Of a stretch of 64,000 nucleotides of DNA, positions 1 through 11,541 are shown one piece after another. The notes beneath the pieces were generated by a model that made no database searches, had not been told where the DNA came from, and worked only from the letters and a program-made list of their open reading frames with translations. Every line of letters starts with the position of its first letter. Within the stretch, counting starts at the first letter, position 1. Made by a program: the position numbers and the translations under genes. This stretch comes from Thinopyrum elongatum (lineage: Eukaryota; Streptophyta; Magnoliopsida; Poales; Poaceae), in contig CM022302.1 of NCBI GenBank assembly GCA_011799875.1, positions 96,675,494-96,739,493 on the forward strand, written 5' to 3'.

Positions 1-839
1 AGCCCGGCCGCGCTCGCAACGGCGCTCTGTGCGCAAATCCCAACCCCCTCCCGATTGCGCCGCTGTCGTTTTGGGTCGCCGGCGACGAGTCACCGGTCGA
101 TGCCGACGTGGCCCTCTGGGCCCCATCCTTGTGCCACTGACTGCGGGCCCCGTGGGCCCCCTTTGACCTTTTGACTTGGGTCAATGCGTACATGGCCGCC
201 CCTGTGTCTATGACATGCGGGCCCCACTCTATTAAACGGAATTAAAATAAAACAATAATTAGTTAATTAAGTCACTAAACACCCACTGACTGTTGGGTCC
301 CACTCGCTAATTAGGTTAGTTAGATTAAATTAACTCTGTTTAGTTAGCTCAGTCAATGACATGTGGGTCCCACTGGACCGACCTGTCAGGTTTGACTCCG
401 GTCAGCCCCTGTTGACTACTGATGTCACACCTAGGTCATGCTGACATCATCATTTACCATTCTAGATAATGTTGGATAAGAATAATTAAATAAATTCAGA
501 AAATGATTAAAACTTTAGAAAATCATATAAAATAATCCGTAACTCTGATGAAAATACTTTGTACATGAAAGTTGCTGAGAACGACGATACGAATCTGAAT
601 ACGCCCTCCGTATTCCTGTCAGATGCCCCTAGCTAGATGAACATGGAACTTTTTGCCTGATTTCAATAAATGAATAGTGCTTAACCTTAATAAAATAAAT
701 CCAAATAAATTCCTAAATTAACTAGATCATTTAGTTAGGCAGTAGAACACCTCTGCATATCATTTAGGCATGTCATGCATATTGTTTGCATTTTTGCCAT
801 GAATTTATTGTTTCTTTACCCCTCCTTCTCTCTCGATAG

Positions 840-929
840 ACGCCAAGACCGACGCCGTTCCAGCTGAGTACGACTACGCTCCAGACGTGCAGCCCATTGA
901 CGACCCCTCCTTCTTGCCAGAGCAACAAG
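840..929 (+). other. Exon-like coding segment 1 in giant LTR
   Basis: A 90-nt open stretch follows a pyrimidine tract and an AG acceptor (tctcgatag) and ends at a possible GC-type donor (aag/gcaagc). It encodes an acidic, proline-rich peptide containing YDYAPD. The other LTR copy has an exactly 90-nt equivalent at 36057-36146 with the same phase and similar residues (DYAPDD), although the surrounding DNA is much more diverged. Both begin with a split codon (AC) and end with a single G, which fits splicing onto the segment at 2444. Function unknown. Confidence 0.45.
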
Positions 930-1238
930 GCAAGCCCCCCCTTGAGCATCCAGATATCACCCATTCCATTTCTCCTGCTTGCATTAGATTTTGCTACTGT
1001 TAATGTTTGCTCCTATTCTGATGCATAGCCTGCTTTTGTAACCTGTTTATCGTTACCTTACCTGCCTATGTTAAACTGCTTAGTATAGGTTGGTAGTGAA
1101 CCATCAGTGACCCCACCACCTTACCCTTGTTGCCCCTGCTTGATCATCGATGACTCGATCTATGTGATTGTCGACCACAGACCGACACATCACTTCACCC
1201 CTTAGTTGTACGACTCTGCATAGTTACTATCGAGTGCT

Positions 1239-1437
1239 GAGGGTGATACCTCGTAACGCACTCCTGATGAATACTCTGCAGTGTAGCTGTTCGGCCGTGG
1301 TCATCGAGGGTGATTCCTCCTTCTCCACTTCCGATACGACTCTGTCGTGCAACCCCTCAGTATGAACCTCGAGGGTGATGCCTCATACGTTCACCCTGAT
1401 GATTTCATCGAGTGGAATCCACCGAGGGTGATTCCTC
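1239..1437. repeat. Four near-palindromic GAGGGTGATnCCTC motifs
   Basis: The motif occurs at 1239-1252, 1306-1319, 1371-1384 and 1424-1437, each a short dyad (GAGG...CCTC). The second giant LTR has the same series at 36457-36657 with similar spacing. The conservation suggests either protein-binding sites or a structured transcript segment; which one is not shown by the sequence. Confidence 0.6.
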
Positions 1438-2443
1438 GGGGTTTCCCCCTTGATGTTATGACCACATGGTTACTTTGACCTTTGTTACAGGCGGTTTGAC
1501 CCTGGTGGGTACCCAAAGGGGATCTATGATGTCGGGTGTGCCGGAAGGGCACTCGAGTGTGATACTGTGGCGGAGCTTCAGAAACTCTGATTGTCTCCGC
1601 GTGTTACTAAATGAGCCTATCGGATTTGGGTATTTGATCTGAGTGGGTCGACGTGCCCTATACGCACTACCACCACGCGGGATAATGGTTATGGGGCCCT
1701 CTGCGTCGTACGTTTCTCCCGAAAGCTCGTTAGACGTCACAGTTCACCGTGCGGGCTGATTGTTGGGAATGGGCTGGATACTTCACTGACGAGTTCAGTG
1801 TCGCGCCTGCACCCCGGCCAGTCTCGCAACGCACAGGGTGCCCGGGGCGATGGCCCAAGACCCCTAGGTGCATAGGTTAGTCCGGCGTGCTGACCTCTCT
1901 GCTGAGCCTAGGAAGGGCGCTGCTTCGTGTCGATCTCCCGAGGCCGAGCATTACCCAGCAAGTGTGTTCGGCCAGAGGTGATCGAGCGTGTTGGGTAATA
2001 GTAGTGCACCCCTGCAGGGAAGAATAATCTATCGATAGCCGGTCCTACGGTAAAAGGACGCTCAGTTTGTGTATCCCAATTTACTACCTGAACTGGATAC
2101 TTGTTACTTAATTGGAGCTTCGGGATCGCTTTCTCGCAGGGAGTCGAGGAAGGATCTCTAGGCTTTACTTCAACATGTTTGTTTAATAAAATGCTATTCT
2201 ACTCTCTTCTATTGCTGCAAGCTGGTGGCTTCGTGAAGATGTTTGAAGATGCTAGTCTTCGATAGGACTAGGCCTTCTCTCTCTTCTGGCATTTCTGCAG
2301 CCCAGTCCACATATACAGCCTTTCCCCTTTGATATTGTTGCATATGTAGTGTAGATCCTTGCTTGCTGAGTACTTCGGATGAGTACTCACGGTTGCTTTG
2401 CTTCCTCTTTTTCCCTATATTCCCCTACTTGATGATACAACAG

Positions 2444-2541
2444 ACGATGGAGCCCAGGAGTCAGATGCCATCGCAGGAGTTTACTACTAGATGGGTCCAG
2501 ACGGTACTTACTACTGGATCGAGCCAGCCGACCAGGAGTAG
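2444..2541 (+). other. Exon-like coding segment 2 in giant LTR (with stop)
   Basis: It follows a cag acceptor and begins with the split-codon remainder AC, in phase with the G that ends segment 1. It encodes an acidic, tyrosine-rich tail ending ADQE-stop at 2539-2541. The equivalent at 37710-37801 is open throughout and ends DDQE-stop at the same place. This copy has one internal TAG after VYY, so it is broken. No known domain was recognised. Confidence 0.4.
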
Positions 2542-2821
2542 GATTGGAGGCTCCCAGGCAGGAGGCCTTCGCCTTTCGATCTAGAGTCGTTGTTTGTGCT
2601 AGCCTTGTTAAGGCAAACCTTGGATAACTATGTCTGTACTCAGATATTATTGTATGTCTGACTTATGTATTCGGATCCTCGCGATCCCTGGTCTGTAATA
2701 TTTGTGGATCTCTGTTTAATTGTGTTTAGAGTTGTGTTGTGATATCTTCCCGTGAGACCCTGATCTTGATCTTACACGTTTGCGTGTATGATTAGTGTAC
2801 GATTGACTGGGGGGCGCCACA

Positions 2822-5032
2822 GGTATGAACCATGAAGAAGTTGGAATACAGTAGATATTACACCAATATAAATAAAGAATGAGTTCACAATAGTACCAAA
2901 AAGTGGTGATTCATTTTCTTATACTAACGGATCTCATGAGTTTTCTGTTGAGTTTTGTGTTGTGAAGTTTTCAAGTTTTGGGTAAAGATTTGATGGACTA
3001 TGGAATAAAGAGTGGCAAGAGCCTAAGCTTGGGGATGCCCAAGGCACCCCAAGGTAATATTCAAGGACAACCAAGCATCTAAGCTTGGGGATGCCCCGGA
3101 TGGCATCCCCTCTTTCGTCTTCGTCTATCGGTAAATTTACATGAGGCTATATTTTTATTCACCACATGATATGTGTTTTGCTTGGAGCGTCTTGTATGAT
3201 ATGAGTCTTTGCTTTTTAGTTTGACACAATCATCCTTGCTGTACATGCATTTTGAGAGGGACACTCATGAATCATGATTTATTAGAATACTCTATGTGCT
3301 TCACTTATATCTTTTGTGCTAAGCAATTTTGCTCTAGTGCTTCACTTATATCTTTTTAGAGCACGGCGGTGGCTTTATTTTATAGAAATTGTTGAACTCT
3401 CATGCTTCACTTATATTATTTTGAGAGCCTCTCTAAACAGCATGGTAATTTGCATAGGTTATGAATTTGGTCCTAATATGATGGGCATCCAAGAGGGATA
3501 TAATAAAAACTTCTATATAAAGAGCATTGAATACTATGAGAAGTTTGATTCCTTATGATTGTTTTGAGATATAAAGATGGTGATATTAGAGTCATGCTAG
3601 TGAGTAATTGTGGATTGGTAGAAATACTTGTGTTAAAGTTTGGGATTCCCGTAGCATGCACGTATGGTGAACCGTTATGTGATGAAGTCGGAGCATGATT
3701 TATTTATTGATTGTCTTCCTTCTGAGTGGCGGTCAGGGACGGGCGATGGTCTTTTCCTACCAGTCTATCCCCCAGGAGCATGCGTGTAGTACTTTGTTTC
3801 GATGACTAATAGATTTTTGTGATAAGTATGTGAGTTCTTTATGACTAATGTTGAGTCCATGGATTATACGCACTCTCACCCTTCCACCATTGCCAGCCTC
3901 TCTAGTACCGCGCAACTTTCGCCGGTGCACTACACCCACCATATACCCTTCCTCAAAACAACCACCATACCTACCTATTATGGCATTTGCATAGCCATTC
4001 CGAGATATATTGCCATGCAACTTCGACCGTTCCGTTTTGTTCTAAGTTTCGAGTTGTAAGTAAATAAAAGTGTGATGATCATCATTATTAGAGCATTGTC
4101 CCATGTGAGGAAAGGATGATGGAAGCTATGATTCCCTCACAAGTTGGGATGAGTCTCCTGACTTTATAAAATAAAAGAGGCCAAAGAACCCAAAAAAAGA
4201 GAAAAAAAGAGGCCAAAGAGCCCAAAAATAAAAAATGAGAGAAAAGAGAGAAGGGACAATGTTACTATCCTTTTTCCACACTTGTGCTTCAAAGTAGCAC
4301 CATGATCTTCATGATAGAGAGTCTCCTATGTTATCACTTTCATATACTAGTGGGAATTTTTCATTATAAAACTTGGCTTGTATATTCCAATGATGGGCTT
4401 CCTCAAATTGCCCTAGGTCTTCGTGAGCAAGCAAGTTGGATGCACACCCACTTAGTTTCTTTTTGAACTTTCATAAACTTATAGCTCTAGTGCATCCACT
4501 GCATGGCATTTCCTACTCACTCACATTGATATCTATTGATGGGCATCTTCATAGCCCGTTAATACGCCTAGTTGATGTGAGACTATCTCCTTCTTTTTGT
4601 CTTCTCCACAACCACCATATTCTATTCCACCTATAGTGCTATATCCATGGCTCACGCTCATGTATTGTGTGAGTTGAAAAGGTTTGAGAACATCAAAAGT
4701 ATGAAACAATTGCTTGGCTTGTCATCGGGGTTATGCATGATTTAATACTTTGTGTGATGAAGATGGAGCATAGCCACACTATATGATTTTGTAGGGATAA
4801 CTTTCTTTGGCCATGTTATTTTGAGAAGACATGATTGCTTTATTAGTATGCTTGAAGTATTATTGTTTTTATGTCAATATTAAACTTTTGTTTTGAATCT
4901 TATGGATTGAATATTCATGCCACAATAAAGAAAATTACATGGATAAATATGTTAGGTAGCATTCCACATCAAAAATTCTGTTTTTATCATTCACCTACTC
5001 GAGGACGAGTAGGAATTAAGCTTGGGGATGCT
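2822..5032 (+). mobile_element. Athila-like gypsy element, 3' internal region
   Basis: This is AT-rich DNA between the giant LTR end and an Athila-like LTR. It has no long coding frame and looks like the post-pol untranslated region of the element whose 3' LTR follows. Support comes from the polypurine motif directly before the LTR, and from the segment near 4960-5032, which reappears inverted at 60144-60230 beside another LTR of the same type. The motif taagcttggggatgc occurs at 3024, 3080 and 5017. The upstream gag-pol part is absent, cut off at the giant LTR border. Confidence 0.65.
5017..5032 (+). promoter_or_regulatory. Polypurine tract
   Basis: The sequence taagcttggggatgct lies immediately 5' of the LTR start TGATACG. 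This is the position at which plus-strand DNA synthesis is primed in LTR retrotransposons. Confidence 0.7.
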
Positions 5033-6618
5033 TGATACGTTTCCAACGTATCTATAATTTTTGATTCCATGCTATTATATTATCTGTTTTGGATGTTTTG
5101 TATGCATTAATATGCTATTTTATATTATTTTTGGGACTAACTTATTAACCTAGAGCCCAGTGCCAGTTTCTGTTTTTTTTCCTTGTTTTTGAGTTTTACA
5201 GAAAAGGAATATCAAACGGAGTCCAAACGGAATAAAACTTTCGCGATGATTTTTCTTGGATCAGAAGACATCCACGAAACTTGGAGGCCAAGTCAGAAGA
5301 GTCCCGAGGGCTCCACAAGCCCTCAGGGCGCGCCCTAGGGGGGAGGGCGCCCCCTGGCTTGTGGGCCCCCCGGGAGTCCACTGACCTCCTCTCAGCTCTA
5401 TAAATCCTCAAATATTCCCAAACCACCAGAAGTGTCCACCAAAATACTTTTCCACCACCGTAACCTTCTGTTCCTGTGAGATCCCATCTTGGGGCCTTTT
5501 TCGGCACCCTGCCAGAGGGGTATTCGATCACAGAGGGCTTCTACATCAACTCTATTGCCTTTCCGATGAAGCGTGAGTAGTTTACCATAGACCTACGGGT
5601 CCATAGCTAGTAGCTAGATGGCTTCTTCTCTCTCTTTGATCTTCAATACAATGTTCTCTTCGATGTTCTTGGAGATCTATCCAATGTAATCTTCTTTTGC
5701 GGTGTGTTTATCGAGATCCGATGAATTGTGGATTTATGATCAGATTATCTATGCATATTATTTGAATCTTCTCTGAATTCTTATATGCATGATTTGATAT
5801 CTTTGTTTTTCTCTTTGAATTATCGGTTTGGTTTGGCCAACTAGATTGGTTCTTCTTGCAATGGGAGAGGTGCTTAGTTTTGGGTTCAATCTTGCGGTGT
5901 ACTCACCCAGTGAGAAAGTAGGGGTAGCGAGGCACATATTTGTATTGTAGCCATCAAGGGTAAAAAGATGGGGTTTTCATCATATTGCTTGAGTTTATCC
6001 CTCTACATCATGTCATCTTACCTAAGGCGTTACTTCGTTCTTTATGAACTTAATACTCTAGACGCATGCTGGATAGCGGTCGATGTTCGGAGTAATAGTA
6101 GTAGATGCAGAATCGTTTCGATCTACTTGACACGGATGTGATGCCTATATGCATAATCATTACCTTGGATATCATCATAACTTTGCGCTTTTCTATCAAT
6201 TGCTTGACAGTAATTTGTTCACCCATCGTATTATTTGCCTTCAAGAGAGAAGCCTCTAGTGAAACCCATGGCCCCCGGGTCTATTTTCCATCATATATTT
6301 TCCGATCTATAAACCAAAAAACCCAAAAATACCTTACTGCAATTTATTTACTTTTATTTTTTTTACGTTTTAATAATCTTTTATATCTATCTCTATCAGA
6401 TCTCACCTTTGCAAGTGACCGTGAAGGGATTGACAACCCCTTTATCGCGTTGAGTGCAAGTGTTTGATTGTTTGTGCAGGTGCATAGATTGGAGACTTGC
6501 TTGTATCTCCTACTGGATTGATACCTTGGTTCTTAACTGAGGGAAATACTTATCTCTACTTTGCTGCATCACCCTTTCCTCTTCAAGGGAAAAACCAAAG
6601 CAAGCTCAAGAAGTAGCA
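5033..6618 (+). repeat. Athila-like LTR, complete (3' LTR)
   Basis: The LTR is 1586 bp, starts TGATACGTTTCC and ends aagtagca. It carries a GC-rich hairpin region around 5320-5375 (gggcgcgccc, with cacaagcc and ggcttgtg as arms) just upstream of a TATA box, the usual U3 layout of this group. The next base on the right lies inside a truncated Angela-type LTR, so this element probably inserted there. The TSD cannot be tested because the left partner LTR is outside the window. WHAM/Sabrina-like by resemblance; name unverified. Confidence 0.75.
5399..5405 (+). promoter_or_regulatory. LTR TATA box
   Basis: TATAAAT lies about 370 bp into the LTR, just after the GC-rich hairpin, and is the likely core promoter of the retrotransposon. 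Confidence 0.5.
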
Positions 6619-7847
6619 GCCGTCCCCCTTACCATATTTGCCGGAGGGGGAAAGGAAAGGGGGGAGAGGGAAGGAAGGGGAAGGCCAAATCCCCCTCCTT
6701 CCTTTCTCCCATAGGCCGTCTACCATAGGAGGGGGGGGGGGCGCCAGCCCCTTGTGGGCTGGTGTGCTCCCCTCTTTTGGCCCATATACCTCCCGGGGGT
6801 GCCCGGAACCCCTTCGGCAATCCGATGACTACCCGATGCACTCCGAAACTCTTCCGGTGTCCGAATATCATCGTACTATATATCAATATTTACCTCCGGA
6901 CCATTCCAGAGCTCCTCATCATGTCCGTGATCTCATCCGGGACTCCGAACAACATTCGGTCACCAAATCATATAACTCATATAACACTATATCGTCAACG
7001 AACGTTAAGCGTGCTTACCCTACCGGTTCGAGAACTATGTAGACATGACCGAGACACGTCTCCGGTCAATAACCAATAGAGGAACCTGGATGCCCATATT
7101 GGTTCCTACATATTCTACGAAGATATTTATCGGTCGAACCGTTATGACAACATACGTAATTCCCTTTGTCTGTCGGTATGTTACTTGCCCGAGATTCGAT
7201 CGTCGGTATCTCCATACCTAGTTCAATCTCATTACCGGCAAGTCTCTTTACTCGTTCCGTAATACATCATTTCATAACTAACTCCTTAGTCATTTGCTTG
7301 CAAGCTTATTATGATGTGTATTACCGAGAGGGCCCAGAGATACCTCTCCGATACTCGGAGTGACAAATCCCAATCTCGATCCATGCCAACTCAACAAACA
7401 CCTTTGGAGATACTTGTAGAGCATCTTTATAATCACCCAGTTATGTTGTGACGTTTGATAGCACACAAGGTATTCCTCCGGTATTCGGGAGTTGCATGAT
7501 CTCATGGTCGAAGGAACATGTATTTGACATTCAAGAAAGCAGTAGCAATAAACTGAACGATCATATGCTAAGCTAACGGATGGGTCTTGTCCATCACATC
7601 ATTCTCCTAATGATGTGATCCTGTTATCAAATGACAACATATGTCTATGGTTAGGAAACCTTAACCATCTTTGATCAACGAGCTAGTCTAGTAGAGGCTT
7701 ACTAGGGACACGGTATTTGTTTATGTATTCATACATGTATTTAAGTTTCCGATCAATACAATTCTAGCATGAATAATAAACCTTTATCATGAATAAGGAA
7801 ATATAAAATAACAACTTTATTATTGCCTCTAGGGCATATTTCCTTCA
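6619..7847 (-). repeat. Angela/BARE-like LTR, truncated (3' LTR)
   Basis: On the minus strand this LTR begins TGAAGGAAATATGCCCTAGA, the start typical of BARE/WIS/Angela LTRs. It aligns along its length with the complete 1737-bp LTRs at 29622 and 31440 but is much more diverged. About 500 bp are missing at the far end, where the Athila-like LTR adjoins at 6618/6619. It is the 3' LTR of the copia element whose pol pieces lie at 7881-8890 and 40083-40683. Confidence 0.85.
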
Positions 7848-7860
7848 GTCTCCCACTTGC
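7848..7860 (-). promoter_or_regulatory. Angela polypurine tract
   Basis: Read on the minus strand this is GCAAGTGGGAGAC, directly before the 3' LTR. The same motif borders the LTR in the minimal BARE element at 31359. Confidence 0.7.
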
Positions 7861-7880
7861 ACTAGAGTCAATAATCTAGA

Positions 7881-8890
7881 TTACATTGTAATGAATCTAA
7901 CACCCTTGGAGTCTTGGTGTTGATCATGTTTTGCTCGTGGAAGAGGATTAGTCAACGGGTCTGCTACATTCAGATCCGTATGTATTTTGCAAATCTCTAT
8001 GTCTCCATCCTTGACCTTTTCAGGAATGGAGTTGAAGCGTCTCTTGATGTGTTTGGTTCTCTTGTGAAACCTGGATTCCTTCGCTAAGGCAATTGCTCCA
8101 GTGTTGTCACAGAAGATTTTCATTGGACCCGATGCACTGGGTATTACACCCGGATCGGATATGAAATCCTTCATCCAGACTCCTTCATGCGCTGCTTCCG
8201 AAGCAGCTATGTACTCTGCTTCACACATAGATCCCGCCACGATGCTCTACTTGGAACTGCACCAACTGACAGCTCCACCATTCAATATAAATACGTATCC
8301 GGTTTGTGACTTAGAGTCATCCGGATCATTGTCGAAGCTAGCATCAATGTAACCAGTTACGACGAGCTTTTCATCACCTCCATAAACGAGAAACATATCC
8401 TTAGTCCTTTTCAGGTACTTCAGGATGTTCTTGACCGCTGTCCAGTGAGCCACTCCTGGATTACTTTGGTACCTCCCTGCCAAACTTATGGCAAGGCACA
8501 CATCAGGTATGGTACGCAGCATAGCATACATGATAGAACCTATGGCTGAGGCATAGGGAATGAATTTCATTTTCTCTCTATCTTCTGCAGAGGTCGGGCT
8601 TTGAGTCTGACTCAATTTCACACCTTGTAACACAGGCAAGAACCCTTTCTTTGACTGGTCTATTTTGAACTTCTTCAAAACTTTGTCAAGGTATGTGCTT
8701 TGTGAAAGTCCTATTAAGCGTCTCGATCTATCCCTATAGATCTTGATGCCTAATATATAAGCAGCTTCACCGAGGTCTTTCATTGAAAAATTCTTATTCA
8801 AGTAACCTTTTATGCTATCCAGAAATTATATATCATTTCCAATCAACAATATGTCATCCACATATAAAATCAGAAATGCTACAGAGCTCC
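7881..8890 (-). pseudogene. Angela-like copia pol: RT C-terminal half and RNase H
   Basis: Reading leftwards, the fragment starts just before the reverse-transcriptase YVDD box (8853-8864) and continues through RT (MKDLGEAAYILGIKIYRD) into RNase H (YIDASF, CEAEYIAASEA, DNTGAIALAKE). In-frame stops lie just after the YVDD box and at 8244-8246, where the expected Gln after CSSK is TAG. The upstream half of the same RT is at 40083-40683; the Tat element separates them with TSD gctcc. The element is old and dead. Confidence 0.9.
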
Positions 8891-9475
8891 TGACGATGAC
8901 ATGTACCTAGGGTAGGGTCCTAGGCCTGACCTACATGACCTACCCAAGGACACTACATATGAGGATCCATGATTTACATAGTTAGAAAGGAGGTGTCGAC
9001 TGGAATGACCGCAACATGCAAGTCACTCGACACAAGATCCACTCGGTTACTCCTCCACCACTCGACTGCCCTAATTCACTCGGAGTACCAGATTTCACTC
9101 GAAGAACAGAAGACCTAGAGACACTCCAGGATGGCAACAGTCAGGTGATCAGCTCGTCTCTGTAATGATCATTAAGTGTAGGCGTTATCAGTAACGCCCG
9201 CACCTTTACTGTCTCATTGAACTCTTGCATTATGGAGGCTTATGAGGGGTCATCGGACTCTATATAAGCCGCCCCTCCACTCCTGCACAAGGGTGCACAC
9301 CCCCTGTAACTCAACACTCCATACAACAAAGCTCCCACAGCACCGAGACGTAGGGTCGTTACCTCCTCCGAGAGGGGCCTGAACTCATAAATCCGAGTGT
9401 ACAACCTCGCCGTAGCTAGACTCTGCCCTCTCCTATGTACCCCTAACCTCTCCTTTCAAATCTGTTCCCATGACA
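8891..9475 (+). repeat. Tat element 5' LTR
   Basis: 585 bp from TGACGATGACATG to CCCATGACA, same length as the 3' LTR. The likely core promoter TATATAAG is at 9261. Short direct motifs of the type cactcgg/actcggag recur within it. Confidence 0.9.
9261..9268 (+). promoter_or_regulatory. Tat LTR TATA box
   Basis: TATATAAG in the 5' LTR, with the matching site at 39863-39870 in the 3' LTR. It lies about 210 bp upstream of the primer binding site, a plausible leader length. Confidence 0.6.
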
Positions 9476-9477
9476 AT

Positions 9478-9494
9478 TGGCGCCCACCGTGGGG
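9478..9494 (+). promoter_or_regulatory. Primer binding site
   Basis: tggcgcccaccgtgggg begins 3 bp after the LTR end. This TGGCGCC-type site is the usual tRNA-primer site of Tat/Athila elements. The tRNA species was not determined. Confidence 0.7.
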
Positions 9495-9545
9495 CAGGCG
9501 TCTAAACGACTTCCGGCGTGGTTGCGTTCTTCGAACCCCTTCATC

Positions 9546-11541
9546 ATGGTTTCCGGCGGCGGATTGTCTCTGGGTCACGAGATCCGTCTTGGCGCCCTCA
9601 ATTTCATCGCCGACGATTCGGCATGGCTCCAGGAAGCCCCCCTTGATGTCGAGGCGCTCCCTATTCGTGGGGCAGCACACTTCCATGCCAGTTCCTGCGG
9701 TGTCCTTCTCCGGCAGCCATCGACTCAGTACCAGTCAGTTCCGGTGGCGTCTTCCCTCCCCGCTGCTCGCCGTTGCAAGTGATCCGGTCGCTCTCGGCTC
9801 CAGCGGTGGGTGAAACACACGGTGTCTCGTCAGTCATCCACCTTGCAGATTGCGGCAATCGAGCCCGATGAGTCCCTCTATGGCTAGTTCGATCCATTGT
9901 CTGATCACTCAGATATGCCTTCCTAGTGTGAAAGCAACGACCCAGCGTCGGAAGTCCTCGTGATTGGCTCCCAGCGTAGCCCACCAGGATTTCCCCATGG
10001 CGGGGGTGAAAGCGGTGGTCCGTCGCACGCCAACGACGAATACTACCTGCAGGCCCTCACTGCGGAGCAAAGAGAAGAACTGCAACGCAGGAACGAGCAG
10101 GTCCTCCAGACCCCCATCGCTAGGGAGACGGCCGAGGCCCAGGCTTTGGAAGCCGTGCGCATAGCCACTCTGGCCGAACGCGCGCGCCTGGAAGATCTCC
10201 AGAAGTCACTCGAAGACCGCGCTCACAGGCAGCCCCCAAATCCCAATCGACGACAGCGGCAACTATTTCCGAGTGGATCGCATAATGAGTATCAGGTATT
10301 CCGCACTCCGATTCAGAATGTTGCAGCTGCTGCGTGGATTGCAGATTCCATCCAGCCATCCAGATCCAAAGCAGGAGAAGGTCTTCAGCAGATCCAAGCG
10401 TTGCTCAGAGTGGCTGGAGAACATAATTCAGTCGTCTCCCAGTCGCGCAACAGGATTCACAGCAGGTCAGTAAGAGCGGACACAGTTCAGTCGACGCACA
10501 ACCCAAGATCGCCTCCGCGGCACATTGATCGCAGTTATCGCCAGGATCAGTACCTGGACCAAGGCCACGGTCCGTTTGCTCCTCGACATCACCGTGATGT
10601 CCGACGTCGAGTGTCGACGCCCCCTCCGAGGGATGGATTGTACGCGCCCCAGCGGTATGACGACAGGCGCCCATATGGCGACGAGCGGAGAGATCCAATC
10701 AACCCCCGAGAGCCTGGATTTGATGCAAGGTCAATCCTCGTGCAAGGCCTAGTTGACAGAGGCAGGGCTCACCGAGAGGGTCTGGATAGAGACCTTTCAA
10801 GTGGAAGTGCTGTGTTTGTCTCCCGGCCCGAGTGTTTCAGCAGGGCCATACGAGTTGCTAAGATACCACCCAACTTCAGGTTGGCCGCAGGAGTAAACAA
10901 GTTCACCGGCGAGTCGAAGCCAGATACGTGGCTAGAGGATTACCGGGGCCGTGCAGATTGGTGGAGGAAATGATTATGTTGCCATGAAACACCTGCCCTT
11001 GATGCTTGAAGGTTTAGCCTAGGCGTGGTTGAACCAGTTGGCCCCTGCCAGCGTTTACTGCTGGGAAGACTTGGCCTGAGTGTTCATTAAAACATTCAAA
11101 GGCACTTGCAAGCGTCCTGCCGGGCTGACCGAATTGCAGCACTGTGTCCAGAAGCCGAATGAAACTTTGAGAGATTACATCCAACGTTGGACCACACTTC
11201 ACCATGTGGTGGAGAATGTTACAGAACATCAAGCGGTTTGTGCCTTCAAAGAAGGCGTCAGGTACAGAGAACTCATCCTGAAATTTGGGTGGTCTGGGAC
11301 CCTGACCATGAACCAAATGATGGAGATTGCCACTCGGTACGCAAATGGCAAAGAGGAAGACCACCTCCGCAGCAGCAAAGGAAAGGCTAATGAGCATGAC
11401 ACCAACAACACCAATCCCAGTCGGAAACAAAAGCGCAAAGCTGAGGCCACTGGTCAAGCGGAAGCGACAGCAGTTGCCGCTCAAGGTAAGTTCAAAGGGA
11501 AAGCCAAAGAGCAGTGGGTTCCCAAGAAGAAGAGAGACTAG
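9546..11541 (+). pseudogene. Tat gag, broken
   Basis: The start at 9546 (MVSGGGLSLGHE) gives a short N-terminal frame that stops near 9781. The main gag frame runs 9960-10973, with an Arg/Gln-rich helical region followed by the capsid-type segment (FTGESKPDTWLEDYR). A frameshift follows at about 10963, then stops at about 11020-11080. The rest of the gag domain (CKRPAGLTELQHCVQKPNET) is open to 11541 and ends in a Lys-rich, nucleic-acid-binding tail (KQKRKAEA, KGKAKEQWVPKKK). In an intact element this protein forms the retrotransposon particle. Confidence 0.88.

Larger units (their letters stand above)
1..2821 (+). mobile_element. Giant LTR, 3' part (cut by window start)
   Basis: This stretch is collinear with the 3' two thirds of the complete giant LTR at 33981-38063. 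Shared blocks include the region near 540-600 and 35750-35810 (each with gtacatgaaagttgct), the gagggtgat-cctc motifs, and the block near 2340-2420 and 37620-37690. It ends in ggcgccaca, matching the CA-type LTR end. The first part is rich in imperfect copies of a gacatgtgggtcccac motif. The 5' end and any TSD lie outside the window. It resembles the oversized Triticeae gypsy LTRs of the Sukkula/Erika kind, but the family name is unverified. Two exon-like coding segments sit inside it. Confidence 0.75.

Noticed and set aside
5196..5531. 111-codon minus-strand frame
   Set aside because: Lies across the GC-rich U3 hairpin and TATA box of an LTR; not a gene.
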